Notes under the pieces: generated by a model | The model's input: only the letters and a program-made list of their open reading frames with translations | The model's database searches: none | What the model was told of the DNA's origin: nothing | Part shown: piece by piece, positions 51,635 to 60,634 of the stretch | Layout of the letters: the number at the start of each line of letters is the position of its first letter | Numbering within the stretch: the stretch's first letter is position 1 | NCBI GenBank assembly: GCA_963696495.1 | Contig: CAVOKJ010000002.1 | Coordinates: 620,001-684,000 of the forward strand | DNA length: 64,000 nt | DNA from: Bog-756 sp963696495 | Lineage (GTDB): Bacteria; Actinomycetota; Acidimicrobiia; Acidimicrobiales; RAAP-2 | Direction of reading: 5' to 3' | Made by a program: the position numbers and the translations under genes

Positions 51635-52147
51635 CTAACGACCCGTCGATCCGAAGCCGGCGAGGCCGCGCTCGCTGGCGGGCAGCTCCCCCACCTCGGC
51701 GAAGTCGGCGCGTTCGACCTGCTGGATCACCAGCTGGGCGATCCGGTCGCCCCGGTGCACCTCGTAGTCGGTGGTCGGGTCGGTGTTGACCAGCAGGACG
51801 GCCAGCTCGTCCCGGTAGCCCGAGTCGATGAGGCCGGGGGTGTTGAGGCAGGTCACGCCGTGCCGAAGGGCCAAGCCGCTCCTCGGCTGCACGAACCCGG
51901 CGAAGCCCACGGGGATGGCCAGGGCGATCCCCGTGGGCACGAGGGCGCGACCCCCGCCCCGGGCCAGCGTCACGTCGATGCGGGCCATCAGGTCCGCTCC
52001 GGCGTCACCCGGGCGTGCATAGTCGGGCAGCGGGAGATCGGGGTCGAGGCGGCGTACCGCCACGGTCAGCGGGACGGACCGTGGCGTCGCCGGGACCGTG
52101 CCGTCGTGTCGGTCGATGTCGACGCCGTTCTCTGATGCCGGGACCAC
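51635..52147 (-). CDS. dut: dUTP diphosphatase
   Basis: 170 residues. Trimeric dUTPase motifs: RPGDAGADLMA, PTGIALAIPVGFAGFVQPRSGLA, GLIDSGYRDEL, RGDRIAQLVI, and the C-terminal arm ERGLAGFGSTG. It hydrolyses dUTP to dUMP and PPi, keeping uracil out of DNA. The first ~25 residues are not conserved, so a start further in is possible. Confidence 0.95.
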   Translation of the reverse strand: MVPASENGVDIDRHDGTVPATPRSVPLTVAVRRLDPDLPLPDYARPGDAGADLMARIDVTLARGGGRALVPTGIALAIPVGFAGFVQPRSGLALRHGVTCLNTPGLIDSGYRDELAVLLVNTDPTTDYEVHRGDRIAQLVIQQVERADFAEVGELPASERGLAGFGSTGR

Positions 52148-52320
52148 CGGGCTCCTCCGCTCGCTCGCCCCTGGACGCTAGTGCCCACCGCGCACGCATG
52201 GCGAAAGCGATCGCGCCCCGGCGCGGGGTCGCCGCGGAACCGCCCGTCCGCCGGCCGCCACACGGCGTCTGACAGACCGTCATATTTGACTTCCGATTGC
52301 CAACCGGTAGCGTCACCAGC

Positions 52321-52866
52321 GTGATCGTGTGGATGGACCTGGAGATGACCGGCCTCGACGTGGAGCGCGATGTCATCGTCGAAGTCGCCACCCTGATCAC
52401 CGACGACGAGCTCGCCATCCTGTCCGAGGGACCGGACCTCGTGGTGTCCACCACCCCCGAACAACTCGACGCCATGGACGACTTCGTCCGGGACATGCAC
52501 GAGAAGAGCGGCCTGCTCGAGGCCATCACCGCGTCGACCACCTCGCTCGAGGAGGCGGGCGCGGTGACGCTCGACTACATCCGGTCCCACGTGCCGAAGG
52601 CGCGGACCGTGCCACTGGCCGGGAACTCGATCGGGACCGATCGCCGGTTCCTGGCCGCCCAGCTCCCGGCCATCGAGGAGTACCTCCACTACCGCTCGAT
52701 CGACGTATCGACCGTCAAGGAGCTGACCAGGCGCTGGTACCCCGAGGTCATGGGGGACGCCCCGGTCAAGTCCGGCGGGCACCGCGCCATGGACGACATC
52801 CGCGAGAGCGTGGCGGAGCTCGCCTACTACCGCTCGACGGTGTTCAAACCGCCGGGCGGCGGGTGA
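52321..52866 (+). CDS. orn: Oligoribonuclease
   Basis: 181 residues, GTG start. DEDDh exonuclease motifs: VWMDLEMTGLD, NSIGTDRRFL and HRAMDDIRESV. It degrades 2-5 nt RNAs and pGpG, and is normally essential in this phylum. The region 52148-52320 upstream, between it and dut, is a divergent promoter gap without a recognisable site. Confidence 0.95.
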   Translation: MIVWMDLEMTGLDVERDVIVEVATLITDDELAILSEGPDLVVSTTPEQLDAMDDFVRDMHEKSGLLEAITASTTSLEEAGAVTLDYIRSHVPKARTVPLAGNSIGTDRRFLAAQLPAIEEYLHYRSIDVSTVKELTRRWYPEVMGDAPVKSGGHRAMDDIRESVAELAYYRSTVFKPPGGG

Positions 52867-52961
52867 CCGGCCCCGGCACCGGGCCAGACGGCCGACCGGC
52901 GCCCGTCGCCGGCCCACCGCAGCCACCCCACCGACCGAAGACCATCCCCGAGAGGAGCACC

Positions 52962-54794
52962 ATGGCCGACTCGGCCCAGCAACCAACCGGCGCCGGTGCC
53001 GAGGGCCCGGGCGCACCCTCCCTGGCCGAGGTGACCGCCGAGCTGACCGCACCCGGCGCCCTCTTCGAGATGGAGGACCTGGTGATACGCGGGGTCCCCA
53101 CCCGGACCTGGAAGTCCGCCCCGCCCACCCTGCGCACGGTCCTCGAGCTGTCCGCCGGCCACGGTGACGAGACGTTCCTCGTCTACGAGGACGAACGGCT
53201 GACCTTCGGCGAGCACTTCCGCCTGGCGGCCGGGCTGTCCAACGTCCTGATCGAGCGCTACGGCGTCCAGAAGGGCGACCGGGTGGCCATCGCCATGCGC
53301 AACCTCCCCGAGTGGGTGATCGCCTTCTGGGCGGCCATCGCCGCCGGGGCCATCGTGGTGCCGGTGAACGCCTGGTGGACCGGTCCCGAATTGGCGTACG
53401 GCTTGGATGACTCGGGTACCTCGGTGGTGTTCGTCGACGAGGAGCGCAAAGCGAGGATCCTCCCCCACCTGGGGGAGATCCCCTCGCTCACGGCCATGGT
53501 GGTCTGCTGCGAGGAGCCCGATCCCGCGGGCGGGCGGCGGAAGGCCGGGGCGGGGAGTGCAGAGCGCGCCGACGCCCGACCGCTCCCGATCGTCCCCTTC
53601 TCCGATCTGACCGCCGAACTCCCCGATCAGGCCGTCCTGCCCGAGGTGGCCATCGAGCCGGACGACGATGCGACCATCTTCTACACGTCGGGCACGACGG
53701 GTCGGCCGAAGGGCGCGGTCGGGACCCATCGCAACAGTGCCTCCAACCTCATGAACCTGTTCTTCGTGGCCACGGCGGGCAACAGGAGACGGACCGGCGC
53801 GGTGGCCGACGCGGGTGGGCACACCCAGAACGCCAACCTGCTCTCGGTGCCCCTGTTCCACGCCACGGGCTGCCATGCCGTGCTGATCACCAACACGGCG
53901 GCCGGCGGCAAGCTGGTGATGATGCACCACTTCGACCCCGAGCGGGCCCTGGAGCTGATCGAGCGGGAGCGCATCACCATCTTCGGCGGGGTGCCGGCCA
54001 TGGTCATGCAGGTGATCGACTCGCCCAACTTCTCGAAGCGCGACACCTCGTCGGTCCAGTCGATCTCCTACGGCGGCGCACCCTGCCCCCCGGACCTGGT
54101 GCGGCGCATCAAGGAGCACTTCCCCTCGGGCGCGCCGGGCAACGGCTACGGCATGACCGAGACCTCGGCGATGACCACGATGAACAGCGGCGACGACTAC
54201 GTCCGGAAGCCGGACAGCGTCGGGCCTCCCGCCCCGGTGTGCGACGTCGCCGTGGTGCCCGAGGACTTCGAGGGCGACGAACCACCGGGCGACGCCGCCA
54301 CCGACCCCGACCGGACCGGCGAGCTCTGGATCAAGGGCCCCAACGTGGTGCGCGGCTACTGGCACCGGCCCGAGGAGACGGCGCTCACCTTCTCCAAGGG
54401 GTGGCTGCGCACCGGTGATGTCGCCCGGATCGACGAGGAGGGGTTCGTCCACATCGTCGACCGGGCGAAGGACATGATCATCCGCGGTGGCGAGAACGTC
54501 TACTGCGTCGAGGTCGAGGACGCTCTCTACGAGCACCCCGCCGTCACCGACTGCGCGGTCATCGGCGTGCCCCATCCCGTCCTCAGCGAGGAGGTGGGAG
54601 CGGTGGTGGTCCTGAGGCCGGGCATGGACGTGGGTGCCGACGAGCTGGGCCGGTTCGTGGCCGAGCGGCTGGCGGCCTTCAACGTGCCGAGCCGCTTCTG
54701 GTTCCGGGCGGAACCCCTTCCCCGCAACCCGGCCGGCAAGGTGCTCAAGCGCCAGCTGCGGACCGAGCTCCTCGGGGATGCGCCACCGGCCTGA
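52962..54794 (+). CDS. Long-chain acyl-CoA synthetase (AMP-forming)
   Basis: 610 residues, AGAGGAG five bases upstream of the ATG. ANL superfamily: FYTSGTTGRPKGAVGTH (P-loop), YGMTETSAMT, GWLRTGDVARIDEEGF and RGGENVYCVEVED, and the C-terminal lysine in NPAGKVLKR. It activates a fatty acid to acyl-CoA. The insert with AGGRRKAGAGSAERADA (~200) is lineage-specific. It probably supplies WS/DGAT and beta-oxidation. Confidence 0.93.
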   Translation: MADSAQQPTGAGAEGPGAPSLAEVTAELTAPGALFEMEDLVIRGVPTRTWKSAPPTLRTVLELSAGHGDETFLVYEDERLTFGEHFRLAAGLSNVLIERYGVQKGDRVAIAMRNLPEWVIAFWAAIAAGAIVVPVNAWWTGPELAYGLDDSGTSVVFVDEERKARILPHLGEIPSLTAMVVCCEEPDPAGGRRKAGAGSAERADARPLPIVPFSDLTAELPDQAVLPEVAIEPDDDATIFYTSGTTGRPKGAVGTHRNSASNLMNLFFVATAGNRRRTGAVADAGGHTQNANLLSVPLFHATGCHAVLITNTAAGGKLVMMHHFDPERALELIERERITIFGGVPAMVMQVIDSPNFSKRDTSSVQSISYGGAPCPPDLVRRIKEHFPSGAPGNGYGMTETSAMTTMNSGDDYVRKPDSVGPPAPVCDVAVVPEDFEGDEPPGDAATDPDRTGELWIKGPNVVRGYWHRPEETALTFSKGWLRTGDVARIDEEGFVHIVDRAKDMIIRGGENVYCVEVEDALYEHPAVTDCAVIGVPHPVLSEEVGAVVVLRPGMDVGADELGRFVAERLAAFNVPSRFWFRAEPLPRNPAGKVLKRQLRTELLGDAPPA

Positions 54795-54839
54795 TGCGCT
54801 GACGGCGTACCGCCGCTCGGCGCCCGCCCGTCCACCCGC

Positions 54840-55793
54840 TCATCCCGGGGCGGACAGCCGCTCCCGGGTGGTGGCCACGTCCCGGCCCATCTGGGCGATG
54901 AGGTCGTCGACGGTGGCGAAGGCCTCCTCGTCGCGCAGCCGGGCGACGAAGGAGACCTTGGCCTCTTCGCCGTAGAGCTCGCCGTCGAAGTCGAGCAGAT
55001 AGGACTCGACCAGCAGCTTCCCGTCGCTCCCGTAGAAGGTGGGACGCCGGCCGACCGAGATGGCCGTCTCCCACACCGTGCCGTCGGGCCGCTCGTACCA
55101 GCCCGCGTAGATGCCGGCCGCCGGCAGGCAGATGCCGTCGGGGACCGCCACGTTGGCCGTCGGGAACCCCAGCTCGGTGCCCCCCCGGTGGTCACCGTGC
55201 ACCACCGGGCCCCGGACCTGATGCGGGCGTCCCAACATGGTCGCTGCCTCCTCCACCTGGCCCTCGGCCACCAGGCTGCGGATGCGGGTGGAGGAGATGG
55301 GCTGGGCCGCCACCCCCGCGTCGGTGGCCAGGGTCACGCCGTCGACCTCGAAGCCGGCCGCCGATCCCAGTTCTGACAGTAGGGCCACGTTCCCCTTCCG
55401 GCCGTGGCCGAAGTGGAAGTCCTCCCCCACCACGACCAGACGGGCTCCCAGGCCGGCGACCAGTACCGAGGAGACGAACTCCTCGGCCGTCTCGTTCGCC
55501 CGCTCCGTGGTGAAGGGCACCACGACCGTCCGGTCGACACCGGCCGACTCGAGCAGTTCGAGCTTCTGGTCGAGGTCGCAGAGCAGGCACGGTGCCGACT
55601 CCGGCCGGACCACCGTGGCCGGATGGCGGTCGAAGGTGACCACGACCATCGCCAGGCCGTCCTGGCGGGCGCGGGAGCTGAGCTCGGCCAGCAGCGCCCG
55701 GTGACCGAGGTGGACCCCGTCGTAGGCGCCGATGGTTACCGCCGACCCGCCCGGTGGGGGAACGCACGAGGAGGGGTCTCTCATGATGTCCAT
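54840..55793 (-). CDS. ribF: Bifunctional riboflavin kinase/FAD synthetase
   Basis: 317 residues. N-terminal nucleotidyltransferase: AVTIGAYDGVHLGHRALL (HxGH-like), GEDFHFGHGRKGNVALL and ISSTRIRSLVAEGQVE; C-terminal riboflavin kinase: GTELGFPTANVAVP with GIYAGWYER, then VESYLLDFDGELYGEE. It makes FMN and FAD from riboflavin, cofactors used by the FMN monooxygenases in this window. GTG/ATG starts a few codons apart cannot be separated. Confidence 0.95.
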   Translation of the reverse strand: MDIMRDPSSCVPPPGGSAVTIGAYDGVHLGHRALLAELSSRARQDGLAMVVVTFDRHPATVVRPESAPCLLCDLDQKLELLESAGVDRTVVVPFTTERANETAEEFVSSVLVAGLGARLVVVGEDFHFGHGRKGNVALLSELGSAAGFEVDGVTLATDAGVAAQPISSTRIRSLVAEGQVEEAATMLGRPHQVRGPVVHGDHRGGTELGFPTANVAVPDGICLPAAGIYAGWYERPDGTVWETAISVGRRPTFYGSDGKLLVESYLLDFDGELYGEEAKVSFVARLRDEEAFATVDDLIAQMGRDVATTRERLSAPG

Positions 55794-55872
55794 CACGGTC
55801 GAAGATTACCGCCGCCGGCCCGGGGCCAGGCGCGACGCACCCTGGCGGACGGCGGGCCATCCCCGGGGGGCG

Positions 55873-56766
55873 TCACCCGGCCGAACCCAGCACGACCGCC
55901 GGACGGATCCGGTCTGTGTCGGTGGCCTCGTAGACGGCGAGCAGTCGGTGCCGTTCGCTGACCAGTCCCCAGGGCCCGTCCCCGGTGATCCCGAGCGGCA
56001 CGCGGTCGAGGGGAAGGCCCCGGGACACGTGCTGCTGCACGTCGAGGGGCACCACCACCTGGTCCAGGTCGCGGAGGGCCTGCGCCGGGGTGAGCACGAC
56101 AGCGGGCGTGAGCTCGTCGACCAGTCGCGCATCCTCCACGCCGAACGAACCGATGGAGGTGCGCCGCAGGTTGCGCAGGTGGGCGCCGCCGCCGAGCGCC
56201 GCACCCAGGTCGGCCGCCAACACTCGGATGTAGGTCCCCGACGAGCATTCCACCTCGATGCGGAAGACCCCGGGGGCTGCACCCGGGACGACGTCGAAGC
56301 GGTGGACGGTGACCGGCCGGGCTTTGCGTTCCACCTCGATGCCCTCGCGGGCCAGGGCGTGGAGCCGACGACCCCCCACCTTGACGGCCGACACCATCGG
56401 CGGGACCTGCTCGATGGCACCGGTCAGCTCCGAGGCGGCGGCTCGCACCTCGGCCAGCCCGACGCCGGACATGTCCCAGGTGCCGATGGGCTCGCCCGAC
56501 GCGTCCAGTGTGGACGTCGCCGTCCCCAGCACCACCTCCCCCTGGTAGGTCTTGGGCAGGGCGGTCAGGAACCGCATCAGCCGCGTGGCGCGCCCCAGGC
56601 CCACCAGGAGCACACCGGTCGCATCGGGATCGAGCGTCCCGGCGTGTCCGACGCGCCGCTGACCGTAGATGCGCCGGCAGCGGGCCACCACGTCGTGCGA
56701 GGTCCAGCCCGACTCCTTGTCCACGACCACGAGGCCGGTGACCTGGTCGGCGCCGGCCGCCGTCAC
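55873..56766 (-). CDS. truB: tRNA pseudouridine(55) synthase
   Basis: 297 residues, GTG start overlapping rbfA by 4 bases. TruB motifs: GLVVVDKESGWTSHDVV, RVGHAGTLDPDATGVLLVG (catalytic Asp in GTLDPDA), TYQGEVVLG, PPMVSAVKVGGRRLHALAREG and RIEVECSSGTYIR. It converts U55 to pseudouridine in tRNA. Confidence 0.97.
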   Translation of the reverse strand: MTAAGADQVTGLVVVDKESGWTSHDVVARCRRIYGQRRVGHAGTLDPDATGVLLVGLGRATRLMRFLTALPKTYQGEVVLGTATSTLDASGEPIGTWDMSGVGLAEVRAAASELTGAIEQVPPMVSAVKVGGRRLHALAREGIEVERKARPVTVHRFDVVPGAAPGVFRIEVECSSGTYIRVLAADLGAALGGGAHLRNLRRTSIGSFGVEDARLVDELTPAVVLTPAQALRDLDQVVVPLDVQQHVSRGLPLDRVPLGITGDGPWGLVSERHRLLAVYEATDTDRIRPAVVLGSAG

Positions 56767-57176
56767 CGGTCCTCCCCGTCCGGTTGGTCCCCGCCCTCTG
56801 GTCCATCCGGTGCGGAGTCGCGGATCCGGCGCAGTACGTCCTCCACCCTGCCCCCGGCCACGACGGCGGGGTCGACGGCGAATTCGAGGGTGGGCGTGCG
56901 CTTCATCCGGACCTGGCGGCCCACGGCGCGCTGCAGCTGCGGCCGCCGCTCCGCCAGGGCGTCCGCCGCGTCCTCGGCGAGCGAGCTCAGGTACACCGTG
57001 GCATGGCGGAGATCGGGCGAGGTGTCCACCGACGTCACCGTCACCAGGCGGAGCCGTTCGTCGGCGTCCGCCAGCCGTTCCAGCTCCTCGGCCAGGACCT
57101 GGCGGAGGACCTGGTTGACCCGCAGCGACCGCGGGTAGGGCGCAGCACCCCGATTGTCATGCCGACGACCTGACAC
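56763..57176 (-). CDS. rbfA: Ribosome-binding factor A
   Basis: 137 residues, GTG start after GGAGGAG. RbfA KH-like fold: PYPRSLRVNQVLRQVLAEELERL, VTVTSVDTSPDLRHATVYLS and RMKRTPTLEFAVDPAV. It assists 16S rRNA processing and 30S maturation. The C-terminal ~25 residues are disordered. Confidence 0.95.
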   Translation of the reverse strand: MSGRRHDNRGAAPYPRSLRVNQVLRQVLAEELERLADADERLRLVTVTSVDTSPDLRHATVYLSSLAEDAADALAERRPQLQRAVGRQVRMKRTPTLEFAVDPAVVAGGRVEDVLRRIRDSAPDGPEGGDQPDGEDR

Positions 57177-57239
57177 AGCTCCTCCACTCCGATCACCACG
57201 TCCTCACCCGGCCGACCCCGACCGGGGTGGCCCTGGACG

Positions 57240-60200
57240 TCAGGTGCGGGGGATCTCCCTCTCGTCGTAGGTCTCGATGATGTCGCCTTCCTTCAGGTCC
57301 TGGTAGTCGGAGAGCCCGATACCGCACTCGAAGCCGGCCTGCACCTCTCGGGCATCGTCCTTGAACCGCCGGAGGGAGGTGATGGCGCCCTTCCAGATGA
57401 CCACGCCCTCGCGCAGGAAGCGGACCTTGGAGCCGCGGGTGATCACGCCCTCCCGGACGTAGCAACCGGCGATGGCGCCGATCCGCGGCACCCGGAAGAC
57501 CTGGCGCACCTCGGCCTCGCCGGTGACGACCTCCTCGAAGACGGGCGACAGCAGCCCGAGCATGGCCGCCTCGAGGTCCTCGAGCAGCTTGTAGATGATC
57601 TCGTAGGTCCGGATCTCGACGTCGGCCTTGGCCGCCATCTCCCGGCTGCGGCGGTCCGGGCGGACGTTGAAGCCGATGATGGTGGCGGTGGAGGCCTGGG
57701 CCAGTTCGACGTCGGACTCGGTGATGCCGCCGACCCCGCGGCGGACGAAGTTCAGCTTGACGTCCTCCCGCTCGAGCTTGCGGAGGCTCTCGGTGACGGC
57801 TTCCAGCGAGCCACGGACATCGGCCTTCAGGATGAGGTTGAGCGCCGCCGTCTCACCCCGTTGGATCTGCTCGAAGAGATCCTCGAGCTTCGCCCCTCCG
57901 AGGGCCGAGGTTGCCGCCGGCACGTGACCGGCCACCCGGTAACGGTGGGCCCGCGCCTCACCCATGGTCCTGGCCTGGGCCAGTTCGGGCGCCACCCGGA
58001 ACTCGTCACCGGCCTCGGGAGGCTCGGAGAAGCCCAGCACCTGCACCGGGGTGGACGGGGGCGCCTCTTTGATCTGGTCGCCGTGGTCGTCGACCAGGGC
58101 CTTCACCTTGCCCCAGGCGGCGCCGGCCACGACCGCGTCACCCACCCGCAGGGTGCCGCGCTCGACGATGACCGAGGCGACCGGGCCGCGCCCGACCTCC
58201 AGCTCGGCCTCGAGGACCACGCCTCGCGCCCGTCCTTCGGGCGTGGCCACCAGCTCCTCGACCTCGGCGACCAGGATGATCTGCTCCAGCAGGTCGTCGA
58301 TGCCCAGGTTCTGGAGAGCGGAGATCTCGACCGTGATGGTGTCGCCACCCCATGCCTCGGGCACCAATCCGTGCTCGGACAGCTGCTGGAGGACACGGTT
58401 GGGGTCGGCCTCCTCGCGGTCGATCTTGTTCACCGCCACGATGATGGGCACGTCCGCGGCCTTGGCGTGGTCGATGGCCTCGACGGTCTGGGGCATCACC
58501 CCGTCGTCCGCCGCCACCACCAGGACCACGATGTCGGTGACCTCGGCGCCGCGAGCCCGCATGGCGGTGAACGCCTCGTGGCCCGGCGTGTCGATGAAGG
58601 TGATGGGGTGGCCGTTCCAGTCGACCTGGTAGGCGCCGATGTGCTGGGTGATGCCACCCGCCTCTCCGGCCACCACGTTGGCCGAGCGGATCCGGTCCAG
58701 CAGCAGTGTCTTGCCGTGGTCGACGTGACCCATGACCGTGACGACGGGTGGCCTGGGCCGCAGGTCCTCCTCGTCCTCCTCCTCGTCCTCCTCGTCGAAG
58801 AACTTGGCGAGCAGCTCGGCCTCGCGCTCCTCCCCCGGATCGACCAGGCGCACGTCTGCCCCCAACTCGGCGGCGAAGAGCTCGATCATGTCGTCGGTGA
58901 GCGACTGCGTCGCCGTGACCATCTCCCCCTGCAGCAGCAGGAAGCGGACGACGTCACCGGCCGATCGGTTGAGCTTGGGGCCCAGGTCCCGGGCCGTCGA
59001 GCCGCGCTCCACGATGACCTCGGCCTCGGGCACCGGGGCCGTCGAGGGCATGTAGGCCGTCAGCTGGGTGGGCTCGAGCTCTTCGAGGTTGCGACGACGC
59101 CGGCGCGGGCGTCGCTGGTTGGGACGACCCCGTCCGACACCGGGGCCTCCGCGACCCCCCGGTCCGCCGGGGCCGCCGCCCGGGCCGCCACCGGGACGAC
59201 CGCCCCCGTAGCCGCCGGCGGAACCGCCGCCGGGCCGGGAGCCGAATCCGCCGCCGGAGGAGCCGCCGCCCGGGCCGCCGGGGCGCGTGGCCCCGCCTGC
59301 CGGCCTACCGGCACCCGGCCCACCGGACCGTCCACTGAATCCACCTGGGCCGCCGGGCCGCGCACCTCCCGGCGGAGGCCGACGACCACCGGCCCCGGGG
59401 GGCGGCGGGATCGGCTTGCCGGTCACCGAGCGGGGCGGGCCACCCGGCGGGGGCGGGATCGGTCGACCCGACGAACTCGTGGGCGGCCGGGTCGGCGCCG
59501 AGGGAGGCGACGGAGGGGCCGGCGCCGGTGCGGCCGCCGGAACCCTCGGTGGCGCTCCCGACGGTGGTTGGGTCTGACTCGGGGCGGCGGCGGCCGGTGC
59601 GGGCGTGGCCGGTGCGGGGGTGGCCGGTGCGGGGGTGGCGCTGGGAGCCGGCGCGGCGGGTGACGGCGCGGCAGGTGGTGACGCGGCCGGGGCGGCTGCT
59701 CGGGCCGGTGCTGCCGGTGCCGGTGCGGCGGCGGGCGCCGCCGGCGTCGGGGCGGCGGTCGGGCGGCTCGGAAGGGGTGCCGGTGCCCCCGGTGCGGTGA
59801 CACCGGCGGCTGCGGCGGTGGCGGCCGGGGCAGCAGCAGGGCGCGGCGCCGGCGGCGCCGTCGAGGGCTGTTCGGAGGCCGGCCGGCTCGTGATCAGCCG
59901 CGACCCGGAGCGCTTGACGGGAGCCGGCGGCGGTTCGTGCGACCCGGCACCTGCACCCGACGCACCGTCCTCCGGCGCGGTGCCGAGGTCGGGAGCGGGC
60001 TGGTCGATCCCGCTGGGCGCAGCGGCCGGCCGCTTGGCCGCCGCCTTCTTCGTGGCGGCCGCCTTCTTGGCCGGCGGAGCCGGCTCCTCGGGCTGCACGG
60101 GACGGCGGAGACCCTCACGGTCGGCCTTCCTCCGGGCGCGGTCGGCCTGGGCGTCCTCGATGGAGGACGAGTGGCTCTTGACGCCCATCCCGAGGGAAAG

Positions 60201-60275
60201 GCACAGGTCAAGGGCTTCCTTGTTGGTCAGGCCGAGCTCATGAGCGAGCTCGTAGACGCGGATCTTCTTCGGCAA
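57240..60275 (-). CDS. infB: Translation initiation factor IF-2
   Basis: 1011 residues, TTG start. An N-terminal IF2_N module (RVYELAHELGLTNKEALDLC) is followed by a ~350-residue Pro/Ala/Gly-rich linker (~95-400) including GGGPGGGP-type runs. The GTPase core is near residue 513 (VTVMGHVDHGKT, DTPGHE, NKID), then the IF-2 domains II-IV. It brings initiator tRNA to the 30S subunit. The length is normal for actinobacterial IF-2. It lies between rbfA and ylxR in the conserved order. Confidence 0.97.
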   Translation of the reverse strand: MPKKIRVYELAHELGLTNKEALDLCLSLGMGVKSHSSSIEDAQADRARRKADREGLRRPVQPEEPAPPAKKAAATKKAAAKRPAAAPSGIDQPAPDLGTAPEDGASGAGAGSHEPPPAPVKRSGSRLITSRPASEQPSTAPPAPRPAAAPAATAAAAGVTAPGAPAPLPSRPTAAPTPAAPAAAPAPAAPARAAAPAASPPAAPSPAAPAPSATPAPATPAPATPAPAAAAPSQTQPPSGAPPRVPAAAPAPAPPSPPSAPTRPPTSSSGRPIPPPPGGPPRSVTGKPIPPPPGAGGRRPPPGGARPGGPGGFSGRSGGPGAGRPAGGATRPGGPGGGSSGGGFGSRPGGGSAGGYGGGRPGGGPGGGPGGPGGRGGPGVGRGRPNQRRPRRRRRNLEELEPTQLTAYMPSTAPVPEAEVIVERGSTARDLGPKLNRSAGDVVRFLLLQGEMVTATQSLTDDMIELFAAELGADVRLVDPGEEREAELLAKFFDEEDEEEDEEDLRPRPPVVTVMGHVDHGKTLLLDRIRSANVVAGEAGGITQHIGAYQVDWNGHPITFIDTPGHEAFTAMRARGAEVTDIVVLVVAADDGVMPQTVEAIDHAKAADVPIIVAVNKIDREEADPNRVLQQLSEHGLVPEAWGGDTITVEISALQNLGIDDLLEQIILVAEVEELVATPEGRARGVVLEAELEVGRGPVASVIVERGTLRVGDAVVAGAAWGKVKALVDDHGDQIKEAPPSTPVQVLGFSEPPEAGDEFRVAPELAQARTMGEARAHRYRVAGHVPAATSALGGAKLEDLFEQIQRGETAALNLILKADVRGSLEAVTESLRKLEREDVKLNFVRRGVGGITESDVELAQASTATIIGFNVRPDRRSREMAAKADVEIRTYEIIYKLLEDLEAAMLGLLSPVFEEVVTGEAEVRQVFRVPRIGAIAGCYVREGVITRGSKVRFLREGVVIWKGAITSLRRFKDDAREVQAGFECGIGLSDYQDLKEGDIIETYDEREIPRT

Positions 60276-60343
60276 CGGCTGTTACTGCCCTTCATTCACG
60301 TCGTAGATGCCGATACGCACATACGACCCTCTATCCTCGCACA

Positions 60344-60634
60344 TCACGGGACCGAACCCTCCGAGCCCGCAGACGGCCCACCGGCCGACCCCGGTTGGAG
60401 GGTGATCCTCAACTGTCTCAACGCTTCGTGGCCGACCGGCCTGCGCAACGCCCGATCGAAGGCACGGTGCTTGACCGCCCGCTCGAAGCACCCCGGAGAG
60501 TCCCGGCACAGCCAGGCCCCACGACCCGGCTGGTGGCGACCCACCAGCAGCGAGCGGTCTCCCCAGGCCACCCGGACCAGCTCGACCGTCCCGCTGGTCT
60601 TCCGGCAGCCGATGCAGGTCCGGACCGGGGCTAT
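60344..60634 (-). CDS. ylxR: YlxR/DUF448 family RNA-binding protein, apparent AUA start
   Basis: 96 residues if started at ATA 60634-60632. Conserved N-terminus PVRTCIGCRKTSGTVELVRVAW with the CxxC motif, followed by GRGAWLCRDSPGCFERAV. YlxR (RnpM) binds nucleic acid and modulates RNase P. There is no ATG, GTG or TTG in frame ahead of this motif: TGA precedes it in the frame, and the only codons before APVRTC are CAT CGG CGG GGA GGC TCC ATA. GGGGAGG lies four bases upstream of the ATA, and ATAG overlaps the nusA TAG stop. Starting at GTG 60571 would delete the CxxC motif. Confidence 0.85.
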   Translation of the reverse strand: MAPVRTCIGCRKTSGTVELVRVAWGDRSLLVGRHQPGRGAWLCRDSPGCFERAVKHRAFDRALRRPVGHEALRQLRITLQPGSAGGPSAGSEGSVP

